From positions 1 through 30,986 of the forward strand of contig CAZWKQ010000021.1 of the NCBI GenBank assembly GCA_964634005.1: 30,986 bases of DNA, read 5' to 3'. The DNA comes from CAZWKQ01 sp964634005. Lineage in GTDB: Bacteria; Bacteroidota; Bacteroidia; Bacteroidales; JACABE01. This document shows, one piece after another, positions 17,601 to 24,847 of the stretch. Both the position numbers and the translations under genes were made by a program. Position 1 is the stretch's first letter. Every line of letters starts with the position of its first letter. The notes beneath the pieces were generated by a model. That model was not told the origin of the DNA. It worked only from the letters and a program-made list of their open reading frames with translations, and made no database searches.

Positions 17601-17957
17601 TGTAATGAATGTGGAAATTGTAAAACATTTTGCCCAACATCGGGGGCGCCATATATTGATAAACCTCATTTCTACCTTTCGCTGCAACATTTTAAAAATG
17701 CCGATAGTGGATTTTTTATAAATAAGTTGAAAGATAGAACAGTTTTGATTTATAAAGAAAAAAACTCCATTAAAACATTGACTTTAAAAGATGGTGCCTA
17801 TTTTTATGAAACAGATCAAATATATGCCGAAATAATTGATAACTTTGTGGTTAAGAATGTTAAATTCAAAGCTGCATGTGTAAAAGAAGCATATTTCGAT
17901 TTTGCTGCAGAAATGTGGGTGCTTATTAACGGGTTATCAAATTTAGCTGAATTATAA
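14691..17957 (+). CDS. ygfK: YgfK-like FAD- and Fe-S-dependent oxidoreductase
   Basis: 1088 residues, slightly longer than E. coli YgfK. Residues 1-400 form a dihydroorotate-dehydrogenase-like part with GVAAGPHTQLAQNIV (57-71) and ELKTVQTLDELEISKPCID. Residues 452-508 hold a cysteine cluster (Cys452, 457, 461, 500, 504, 508) like that of glutamate synthase small subunits. An FAD dinucleotide fold follows (IGAGPSG, 548-554) and an NAD(P) fold (GGGNTAMD, 679-686). C-terminal cysteines at 907-921 and 971-981 (CNECGNCKTFC) could bind one or two [4Fe-4S] clusters. It probably passes electrons between NAD(P)H and an unknown substrate. The database name 'selenate reductase subunit' has weak support; in gut bacteria ygfK belongs to a purine/uric-acid catabolic cluster. 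It is first in a tight operon with two PLP enzymes. Confidence 0.88.
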   Translation: MTNCFSILPLSKLLSYIDFENAQKPILGIPDELIFNPVDRRLFTERYGKTLHIPLGVAAGPHTQLAQNIVSAWLCGARYIELKTVQTLDELEISKPCIDASDEAYNCEWSQELKINESFDQYLNAWIIIHLIAHKRGLDNIGTIFNMSAGYNLEGILKDNMQWFFSKMKNCKIEKEEKLNSITAKYPWVQDVVIPDCISDNITLSTMHGCPPDEIENIANYLLNNLKLHTTVKLNPTLLGKQEVNEIISKSGFNIKVPDSAFEHDLKYHEAVEIIKNLDKNAKSSNLNFGVKLTNTLETLNIKKVLPSTEKTHYMSGRALHPIGVKLALMLQQEFKGELDISFSAGADCYNFPELIACNLQPVTVCTDILKPGGYFRLKQYSENLIDELNKTKSESISDYISSKSGLKNKNEAIIENLKNYLGHVLDNDYYKFNQFKETNIKTDRTLNFFDCINAPCVDNCPTNQDIPSYMYFTSQKEYNKALEVITETNPFPNVTGKICDHPCQLKCTRMNYDEPLKIREIKRFVSESAVRESKAATPKNRINVSVIGAGPSGLSCAYYLSKKGVNVTIYEKKSYSGGMVQSVIPAFRLSDDAINSDIKHIFELGITIHFNTNVDSKLFKDISSKSDYIFISTGAQLSRKPDFIKDENISGLIDPLVFLSDVKKGAITDIGKNIAIIGGGNTAMDVARTAWRIVGNTGKVTIIYRRIISEMPADKGEIKAVIDEGIQIIELTYPKELIIEKNKVAGIKCVKMQLADKDKSGRINVVEIPDSEFVLNFDTIIPAIGQELDIDFIEKSLLQTKGNSFKTKVPGIYIGGDASRGASTAINAIADGRKAAEAILKEAKINYDMPNLSDKRGVTYNELMIKRGKRKFGVRNIELSVKERRNFNPYQFTYTEEQAIEEADRCLYCDELCNICVTVCPNHANYHYFTDVVSINLPKAIKSETGIELVFDKNFEIKQKSQIVNIRDFCNECGNCKTFCPTSGAPYIDKPHFYLSLQHFKNADSGFFINKLKDRTVLIYKEKNSIKTLTLKDGAYFYETDQIYAEIIDNFVVKNVKFKAACVKEAYFDFAAEMWVLINGLSNLAEL

Positions 17958-17978
17958 CTAAAATAAAATATTAAAAAA

Positions 17979-19448
17979 ATGATACAAATAATTGACAAAG
18001 TAGTTGATAATAATATTAGAAATAACGCTGCAAAGAGATTTAAGGAAAAGGGAATCGTACTGCCTACTTTTGCCCAAATGCGTAATCCTGATTTAATTCC
18101 GGTTCCTGTAAAGGAACAGTTAAAAAATATCGGACTTTGGGATTTAAACCCATTGAATTTATTCAGAATAACTTGGAAAAACGAACCTGTTGAAAGGGGA
18201 GGATTATATTCGAAAGTAAATTTTATCGAGATTCCTGAAAAACTAAGTGGTGTAAAAGCAAAAATCATAGTTTTGTTAGGGAAATGGTTTCCTACAGGTG
18301 CTCATAAAGTTGGTGCTGCTTATGGTTGTTTAGCTCCACGAATTATTACAGGTTCGTTTGACCCTAACTATCATAAGGCTGTGTGGCCTTCTACCGGTAA
18401 TTACTGCAGAGGTGGAGCTTTTGATTCATATCTTATGGATTGTACTGCCGTTGCCATTCTTCCTGAGGAGATGAGTAAGGAGCGTTTCGATTGGCTAAAA
18501 GAAATTGGTGCTGAAGTAATTGCAACTCCGGGTTGCGAATCGAATGTTAAAGAAATTTACGATAAATGCTGGGACATAAGAAGAAACAGAAAAGATTGTA
18601 TTATTTTCAATCAGTTTGATGAATTCGGAAATTCTGTTTGGCATTATAATATTACCGGTGAGGCTATAAATGAAGTATTTGTCAGCATTAATAACAATAA
18701 AAAACGTTTATCGGCTTACGTTTCGGCAACAGGTTCAGCAGGGACTATTGCCGCAGGAGATTTTTTGAGAACAATTTACCCAAATATAAATGTAGTTGCT
18801 TCCGAAGCACTTCAATGTCCTACTTTACTTATGAATGGATTTGGTGGTCATAGAATTGAAGGCATTGGAGATAAACATATTCCTTGGATACACAATGTTA
18901 AAAACACCGATGTAGTTACTGCTATTGATGATGAAGACTGTATGAGATTACTCCGATTGTTTAATGAGCCTGATGGTCATAAATTGTTGATAGAGCAAGG
19001 TTTAGATGCAGATTTTGTTATTCAATTAAATGTTATCGGAATTTCGGGTATTGCTAATATTTTATCTGCAATTAAAACTGCCAAATATTTCGAAATGAAT
19101 GAAAATGATTATATATTCACAATTGCAACCGATTCTGCCGAAATGTATTTATCGAGAATTGAAGAATTAAGAGTTGATAAAGGCGAATATAATACAAATC
19201 AAGCTGATAAAGATTATGAAACCTGTTTGCTAAACCAAAAAACCGATAATATTAAAGAATTAACATATAAGGATAAAAAAGCAATTCATAACTTAAAATA
19301 TTTTACGTGGGTTGAACAGCAAGGTAAGGAAATTGAAGATATAAATCAGCTATGGTTTGACGATGAGATATGGCCAAAACTTTTTAATCAAGCCAAAAGA
19401 TGGGACGAGTTAATCGAAGAGTTCAACGATCTTGTTAAAAAACAATAA
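17979..19448 (+). CDS. PLP-dependent fold-type II enzyme (cysteine synthase/tryptophan synthase beta-like)
   Basis: 489 residues. The probable Schiff-base lysine is Lys110 in PTGAHKVGAAYG, a context similar to the GAHK motif of tryptophan synthase beta. WPSTGNYCRGGAF fits the asparagine loop that covers the cofactor, and SATGSAGTIAAGDFL fits the phosphate-binding glycine loop. A ~80-residue lead-in and a ~70-residue charged tail make it longer than cysteine synthases (~310). It starts 21 bp after the ygfK-like gene. By analogy with ygeX (diaminopropionate ammonia-lyase) in ygfK clusters elsewhere, it may eliminate ammonia from an amino acid. I do not see close similarity to YgeX itself, so the substrate is open. 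Confidence 0.75.
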   Translation: MIQIIDKVVDNNIRNNAAKRFKEKGIVLPTFAQMRNPDLIPVPVKEQLKNIGLWDLNPLNLFRITWKNEPVERGGLYSKVNFIEIPEKLSGVKAKIIVLLGKWFPTGAHKVGAAYGCLAPRIITGSFDPNYHKAVWPSTGNYCRGGAFDSYLMDCTAVAILPEEMSKERFDWLKEIGAEVIATPGCESNVKEIYDKCWDIRRNRKDCIIFNQFDEFGNSVWHYNITGEAINEVFVSINNNKKRLSAYVSATGSAGTIAAGDFLRTIYPNINVVASEALQCPTLLMNGFGGHRIEGIGDKHIPWIHNVKNTDVVTAIDDEDCMRLLRLFNEPDGHKLLIEQGLDADFVIQLNVIGISGIANILSAIKTAKYFEMNENDYIFTIATDSAEMYLSRIEELRVDKGEYNTNQADKDYETCLLNQKTDNIKELTYKDKKAIHNLKYFTWVEQQGKEIEDINQLWFDDEIWPKLFNQAKRWDELIEEFNDLVKKQ

Positions 19449-19455
19449 TTTATAA

Positions 19456-20703
19456 ATGCAAAAAAATCGCAAGTTTTATTTTGAATGTGTTAATTGTCAT
19501 TCAATTTACGAAGAAACACAAGTGAATTATTTGTGTCCTGCTTGTAAAAATGAAAATGATAATGATGTTCCTCCGAAAGGTGTTTTAAAAACCCTTTACA
19601 ATTATAATTCACTAATTAATGATAACACTACTTTTAATAGTCTTAAAGCAAACTCTTATTTAGATTTGCTCCCGATAAATTCAATTCAAAGTCTTGGGTA
19701 TTTAAAAGTTGGTAATACGCCTTTATACAAGATAAATAGATTAGGGAAAGAGGAATTAAACTATGGTTTATATCTTAAAGATGATTCACAAAATCCTACT
19801 TTTTCATTCAAAGACAGAGCTTCGATAATAATAAGTGCCTTAGCAAAGGAGAAAAATATATCGACAATAGTGGCTGCATCTACCGGTAATGCCGGGAGTT
19901 CGCTTGCCGGTATTTGTGCTTCGCAAAATCAAAAAGCAATTATATTGGTTCCTTCCAGTGCTCCTATTGCAAAATTAACACAGGTACTGATGTACGGAGC
20001 TGTTTTAGTTCCTGTTGATGGCAACTATGATACGGCATTTGAATTAAGTATAAAGATTTCGGAAAAGTATGGATGGTACAATCGCAATACAGCTTTTAAT
20101 CCCTTTACTATTGAAGGGAAAAAAACAGTATCATTTGAAATTTACGACCAATTTAACAGAACTTTACCTGATATGATATTTGTTCCTGTTGGTGATGGTG
20201 TAATTATTTCGGGTGTTTATAAAGGATTTGAAGATTTGCTTAAATTGAAAATTATAAACAAAATACCCAAAATTATTGCTGTTCAATCGAATAGAAGTTC
20301 AAACTTTATTGATAATTTAAAAACTAAGTTTTGGATTACAAAACCATCAGATACTATTGCCGATTCAATTTCTGTTGATATTCCCCGAAATTTCTATATG
20401 GCAAAAAACTTTATTGAAGAATATGATGGAGAATATATTAAAGTTGACGATGAAGATATTTTAAACTCATCGAAATTTCTTGCCAGTAGTACCGGAATCT
20501 TTGCCGAACCTGCTGCTTGTACTGCATTTGCAGGCATGTTGAAATATAGAGAAAATAATAAATTCGATTCAAATTCAAAAATCTTAGTTCTTCTTACGGG
20601 TTCCGGATTAAAAGATATAAAATCAGTAAGTTCTTATATTAAAATGCCAAAGCCAATAAAAGCCGATATTGAAAGTATAAGTAATTTTTTAAGTGCATTA
20701 TAA
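19456..20703 (+). CDS. Threonine synthase-like PLP enzyme with N-terminal zinc ribbon
   Basis: 415 residues. Cys11, Cys14, Cys27 and Cys30 (CVNC...CPAC) form a zinc ribbon such as occurs in some threonine synthases. The cofactor lysine is Lys119 in PTFSFKDRAS, and ASTGNAGSSLAG (141-152) is the cofactor-binding loop. The C-terminal glycine-rich LLTGSGLKDI is the usual threonine synthase ending. True threonine synthase uses O-phosphohomoserine. Here the gene follows the previous PLP gene by 7 bp in a ygfK operon and is not with thrA/thrB, so a catabolic lyase or a related beta-replacement role is at least as likely. Family assignment is firm; substrate is not. Confidence 0.8.
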   Translation: MQKNRKFYFECVNCHSIYEETQVNYLCPACKNENDNDVPPKGVLKTLYNYNSLINDNTTFNSLKANSYLDLLPINSIQSLGYLKVGNTPLYKINRLGKEELNYGLYLKDDSQNPTFSFKDRASIIISALAKEKNISTIVAASTGNAGSSLAGICASQNQKAIILVPSSAPIAKLTQVLMYGAVLVPVDGNYDTAFELSIKISEKYGWYNRNTAFNPFTIEGKKTVSFEIYDQFNRTLPDMIFVPVGDGVIISGVYKGFEDLLKLKIINKIPKIIAVQSNRSSNFIDNLKTKFWITKPSDTIADSISVDIPRNFYMAKNFIEEYDGEYIKVDDEDILNSSKFLASSTGIFAEPAACTAFAGMLKYRENNKFDSNSKILVLLTGSGLKDIKSVSSYIKMPKPIKADIESISNFLSAL

Positions 20704-20743
20704 AATTACTATTGAAATAAGAATAAAACAGATTATTAATATT

Positions 20744-23230
20744 TTATAAAGGATCTACATCAATAATCCATTTTATTTTTGAATGCCATTTGTTGATTTC
20801 CGGATTTTCGAGACAATCTATTAGTTTAGATTTTAATTTATTTAATTCAGAGCCACGCTCAATTTTAATTAGAATATCCTTAAGAAAAATATTTTTAATT
20901 TTCGAAACCATTGGATATTCCGGTCCTAAAATTTTCTCAGAAATAGAATTTCTTAATATTCCTGCAATATCTTTAGCCGCATTATTAAGAGTTGCGGAAT
21001 CTTTATGTTTTAATGTAAGTTTTATTAACCTGTAATAAGGAGGATACATAAATTTATTCCTCTCATATAGTTGTAAGTTGAAAAAAGATAAATAATCGTT
21101 ATCAATTACGTGTTTAATTATAGGATGCTCGGGTTTGTATGTTTGAATTATCACTTTGCCTCTTCCGTTTTTCCTTCCGGCTCTTCCACTCACTTGTGTA
21201 ATCAATTGAAAACTTCTTTCAAATGATCGAAAATCGGGGAAAGACCAAAGTGAGTCGGCGTTAATAATGCCTACTACGCTTACATTGTCGAAATCAAGTC
21301 CTTTTGTCAACATTTGAGTTCCGACCAATAAATCGATTTTTCTGTTTTCAAAATCCGAAATTATCTTTCTGTAGGCATTTTTTGTGCGGGTTGTATCCAA
21401 ATCCATTCTCGATATATTGATATTCGGAAAAATTATTTGCAGTTCTTCTTCAATTTTTTCAGTACCAAATCCTTTCATTATCATGGCAGAACTTCCGCAT
21501 GACGGGCATTTCTGAGGAATTTTAATTGAATATCCGCAATAGTGACATTTTAGCTGGTTTAGAAATTTGTGATATATTAAACTTACATCACAATTTTTAC
21601 ATTGAGGTATATAATGACAATCGTCGCATTCAAGCCGTAGAGAAAAGCCCCTGCGATTTTGAAATAATATAACTTGTTGTTTTAAACTTAATGCCTCTTC
21701 AATACTTTTTAAGAGTATTGAGGAAAAGTGCGATAGCATTGTTTTGTTTTTCTTTTCTTTGTTTAAATCTGCAATAATTATTTCAGGAAGTTCCATTCCA
21801 CCGTACCTTTCGGTAATTTCAACCAAGCCGAATTTCCCCGAAATACTGTTAAAATATGTTTCTATTGCGGGAGTTGCCGAGCCTAAAATTACTTTGCAAT
21901 TATGAATTCCGGCAAGGTAAATAGCTGAGTCGCGTGCATTGTACCTTGGCGATGGATCGTACTGTTTATATGATGAATCGTGTTCTTCGTCCACTATAAT
22001 TAATCCGAGATTGCTGAATGGTAAAAATATTGCCGAACGTGCTCCAAGTATTATGTCGTATCTTTCTTTTTCACTGTCGTTTTCAGTTGTGTTTACTCTA
22101 TTCCAAACTTCTACTCTTTGAAATTCGCTGTATTTCGAATGATATACCCCGACTCTTTTTCCGAAGTATTTGCACAATCTGTTTATTATTTGAGCAGTAA
22201 GTGCTATTTCAGGTAATAGAAAAAGGACTTGTTTTCCGCTTTTAATAACTTCGTCTATCAAACGGATATAAATTTCGGTTTTGCCGCTTGATGTAACACC
22301 ATGTAATAAAACTACATTTTTGTTTTCAAAACTGTGTTTTATTTCATTAAAAGCTTTTTGTTGTAGTTCACTTAAAATTATTTCTTCGGGTTTTGCTGTT
22401 GCTTCTATAGTTTCAAGCCTGCTTTCCGCTTTTTCGTAAACTTTTAAAACACCTTTCTTCAATAACGATTTCAGAGTTTCTTCGTTAAAATTATTATTCA
22501 ACAAGTCTTTTTTGGATACTTCGTTATTGAAGTTTTCAAAGTAATTGCTTAATTTTAAAAAATGCTGCAGCAATTGTAATTGCTTGAATGCTTTTTTTTC
22601 TAACTCATCGAATATTTTTTTCAGGTTTTCTTCTTTTTTAAATTCATCATCCAAACAAACATATTTAACCATACGCGGTTTATATGTCTCTGATATTTCT
22701 TCCTCGGTTATTACAACTCCTTTTTCTACAAGGGTTTTTAAAATCGGAAATATTTTACTTATTTCAGTAATTTCAATTAATTTAGATATTAAAATAGTAG
22801 GATTATTAATCAGAACATCAACAATTTTATTCTCTAAAAGGCTGAAATCAGTAAAATCTCCGTCAAACTGAGGATTTAGAGCAACTATGGTTTCACTTTC
22901 GAGTTTAAAAGCAGGAGGTAATGCTGCAAGCATAACTTCTCCCAAATTACACATATAGTATTTCGAAAGCCATTCCCAAAAAATAAGCTGTTTGTAATTT
23001 ATAACAGGGTTTAAATCAAGAATTTGTAATATTGGTTTTACATTAGTTAATGGAGGATTATTATGTATTTTTTTTATTATTGCTGTATAAATTTTTTTTG
23101 TACCAAATTGCACTACTGCAATTTGTCCGATTTTTATGGTATCTTTTAATTCTTCGGGAACGCTGTAAGAATAAGTTAATTCTAAAGATAAGGGAAGTAT
23201 AACATCGACATACAGGTTGTGTTTTTCCAT
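20744..23230 (-). CDS. priA: Primosomal protein N' (replication restart helicase)
   Basis: A 3'-5' DNA helicase that reloads the replisome at stalled forks. I choose Met at 23230 (828 residues), because MEKHNLYVDVILPLSLELTYSYSVP is the normal PriA beginning and a -7 box overlaps the upstream in-frame ATG at 23257. Domains in order: 3'-DNA-binding domain, winged helix, then helicase with Walker A GVTSSGKTEIY and Walker B VDEEHDSSYKQYD, and ARSAIFLPF. A zinc-binding segment has eight cysteines (CDDCHYIPQCKNC...CHYCGY...CPSCG). The helicase C-lobe has GTQMLTKGLDFDNV and QVSGRAGRKNGRG. It converges on the threonine synthase-like gene, 40 bp away, with no strong terminator between. Confidence 0.95.
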   Translation of the reverse strand: MEKHNLYVDVILPLSLELTYSYSVPEELKDTIKIGQIAVVQFGTKKIYTAIIKKIHNNPPLTNVKPILQILDLNPVINYKQLIFWEWLSKYYMCNLGEVMLAALPPAFKLESETIVALNPQFDGDFTDFSLLENKIVDVLINNPTILISKLIEITEISKIFPILKTLVEKGVVITEEEISETYKPRMVKYVCLDDEFKKEENLKKIFDELEKKAFKQLQLLQHFLKLSNYFENFNNEVSKKDLLNNNFNEETLKSLLKKGVLKVYEKAESRLETIEATAKPEEIILSELQQKAFNEIKHSFENKNVVLLHGVTSSGKTEIYIRLIDEVIKSGKQVLFLLPEIALTAQIINRLCKYFGKRVGVYHSKYSEFQRVEVWNRVNTTENDSEKERYDIILGARSAIFLPFSNLGLIIVDEEHDSSYKQYDPSPRYNARDSAIYLAGIHNCKVILGSATPAIETYFNSISGKFGLVEITERYGGMELPEIIIADLNKEKKNKTMLSHFSSILLKSIEEALSLKQQVILFQNRRGFSLRLECDDCHYIPQCKNCDVSLIYHKFLNQLKCHYCGYSIKIPQKCPSCGSSAMIMKGFGTEKIEEELQIIFPNINISRMDLDTTRTKNAYRKIISDFENRKIDLLVGTQMLTKGLDFDNVSVVGIINADSLWSFPDFRSFERSFQLITQVSGRAGRKNGRGKVIIQTYKPEHPIIKHVIDNDYLSFFNLQLYERNKFMYPPYYRLIKLTLKHKDSATLNNAAKDIAGILRNSISEKILGPEYPMVSKIKNIFLKDILIKIERGSELNKLKSKLIDCLENPEINKWHSKIKWIIDVDPL

Positions 23231-23254
23231 TATGAAAATTAATTTTTTAAAATT

Positions 23255-23262
23255 CAAAATTA
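23255..23262 (-). promoter_or_regulatory. -7 box for priA
   Basis: It reads TAATTTTG on the minus strand, 24 nt before the chosen priA start at 23230. A start site here would lie downstream of the alternative ATG at 23257 and so supports the shorter protein. A clear -33 TTTG is not present. Confidence 0.45.
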
Positions 23263-23313
23263 ACTTTTTTAATACTTTTTGGAATAAACTTTAACATTAA
23301 ATTTTAATAAATA

Positions 23314-24474
23314 ATGAATTTAAGATTAATTTTGCATAAAAGTTTATTTGAATATATTGTGAAAAAGAGAATTAGTTTTGTAATAATAGTACCGGTACTT
23401 GCTCTGTTTCTGATATCTTGGGGAAGTACGGGGCACAAGAAGATTAATCGCAGCATATTGTATTTTTTTAACAATCAAATGTTGCCATTTTCTTCATGGG
23501 TAAGTTTTTTGGAAGCTCATGCTTCCGATGCCGATAACAGAAAATCAACCGACCCAAACGAAGAACCTAAGCATTATATCGATATTGATACATATCAGGA
23601 TTTTATTGAAAGAGGTTACATAATACAAAAGTGGGACTCTATAATAACAATATATGGTTATTCGAATGTAATTAATGAAGGCATACTTCCATGGGCTACA
23701 GTAAACACTTATGATAGTTTGGTTGTGGCGTTTAAAGCCGGAAACTGGAATAAGGCGGCTTTATTAGCATCTGATTTAGGCCATTATGTTGGTGACGGTC
23801 ATATGCCTTTACATCTGACAAAAAATTACAATGGTCAATTAACCGGAAATACAGGAATTCACTCGAGATATGAATCAACTATGATTAATGCTTACAGTAG
23901 TTCAATCATATATTCAGGTGATACAAATTTGCAATACATAAGCAATGTCAATCAATATGTATTTGATTATATTTATAACAATTACAAGTATAAAGATTCG
24001 ATTTTAATTGCCGATAATTTTGCAAAAAATGCTTCGGGCGGAAGCACAACTTCATCTACCTACACTTTGAATTTATGGAATAAGACTAAAGATTTTACAA
24101 TTTATTTATTCAGAGAGGCCTCAAAATCTTTAACTAATTTGATTTATTCGGCATGGATAGATGCCGGTAGTCCTATTATTGGGAATATTACAAGCCAGAT
24201 TAACGAATCAAATTACAATAAATTCAATATTTTAGTATATCCAAATCCCTCTAAATCGGGTATATTTTTACTTAATTTTGATAATTTTAAAAGTAGAATT
24301 GAAATATATGTCTATAATACTGAGGGTAAAATAGTCGAATATAAAAATTTAACCGATATTAATGAGAAAAAAGTATCTGTTGAGCTGAAATTGAATAATT
24401 TAAAAAATGGATTATACTTCGCTAATATAATTTGTGAAGGAACTGCAGAAACTATAAAATTATTGAAATATTAA
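23314..24474 (+). CDS. Secreted S1/P1 nuclease / zinc phospholipase C superfamily enzyme with T9SS type A domain
   Basis: 386 residues from the ATG; a GTG at 23359 gives a tidier signal peptide (KKRISFVIIVPVLALFLIS) ending just before Trp36, so it could be the true start. All nine expected zinc ligands can be placed: Trp36 (as mature N-terminus), His41 (WGSTGH), Asp72 (HASDAD), His87, His157, Asp161, His167 (GHYVGDGHMPLH), His183 and Glu187 (HSRYE). The five-residue Trp-His spacing is like S1/P1 nucleases; Glu as last ligand is like phospholipase C. About residues 300-386 are a T9SS type A sorting domain (VYPNPSKSGIF...). It probably hydrolyses phosphodiesters of nucleic acid or lipid outside the cell. 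It is divergent from priA. Confidence 0.85.
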   Translation: MNLRLILHKSLFEYIVKKRISFVIIVPVLALFLISWGSTGHKKINRSILYFFNNQMLPFSSWVSFLEAHASDADNRKSTDPNEEPKHYIDIDTYQDFIERGYIIQKWDSIITIYGYSNVINEGILPWATVNTYDSLVVAFKAGNWNKAALLASDLGHYVGDGHMPLHLTKNYNGQLTGNTGIHSRYESTMINAYSSSIIYSGDTNLQYISNVNQYVFDYIYNNYKYKDSILIADNFAKNASGGSTTSSTYTLNLWNKTKDFTIYLFREASKSLTNLIYSAWIDAGSPIIGNITSQINESNYNKFNILVYPNPSKSGIFLLNFDNFKSRIEIYVYNTEGKIVEYKNLTDINEKKVSVELKLNNLKNGLYFANIICEGTAETIKLLKY

Positions 24475-24671
24475 TTTTCGTCTCTTTTATGAAGAAACTC
24501 TTCATATTCCTTAACTAATTTCTGCATTTCTGATTTTTGTTTTTTTATTTTCTTAATTAAAACTATCAATTTGTATAGTGCAAAAATTAGTAATATACCA
24601 AAAACTATTGATATAATTAAATAAACTTGATTATCTATTGTAATATCTATTAATAATCCGCTTTTTTCCAT
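24471..24671 (-). CDS. Small single-pass membrane protein
   Basis: 66 residues, not recognised. One hydrophobic segment (about 17-40, LIISIVFGILLIFALYKLIVLI) is followed by a lysine/glutamate-rich helix (KKIKKQKSEMQKLVKEYEEFL) that could form a short coiled coil. It has a well-formed promoter upstream (24701-24730), and its stop overlaps the convergent secreted-enzyme gene by 4 bp. This supports a real gene. No function can be given. Confidence 0.65.
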   Translation of the reverse strand: MEKSGLLIDITIDNQVYLIISIVFGILLIFALYKLIVLIKKIKKQKSEMQKLVKEYEEFLHKRDEN

Positions 24672-24700
24672 AAAAATATTGTTAGTAATTTGCCAAATTA

Positions 24701-24730
24701 CAAAATTAATGTAAAAACTATTACAACAAA
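24701..24730 (-). promoter_or_regulatory. Promoter of the small membrane protein gene
   Basis: On the minus strand TTTG (24730-24727), an 18-nt spacer and TAATTTTG (24708-24701) match the Bacteroidota -33/-7 pattern. The -7 box lies about 30 nt before the start codon. Confidence 0.55.
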
Positions 24731-24847
24731 GTTTTTTTTTCAGATTTTGTTAACAAATTACTAAAAATATACATTTTTTTATTTTAGTGAATATCAATAA
24801 TATAGATTATAGAATATTAAAATACTTATAAATTATTCACAAAATGG

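Noticed and set aside
14691..17957. Selenate reductase as the function of the YgfK-like protein
   Set aside because: This is an inherited database name. No molybdenum subunit, selenium gene or selenocysteine context is present in the window.
23231..23257. Upstream ATG for priA
   Set aside because: The extra nine codons overlap a good -7 box, and family members start at the next Met.
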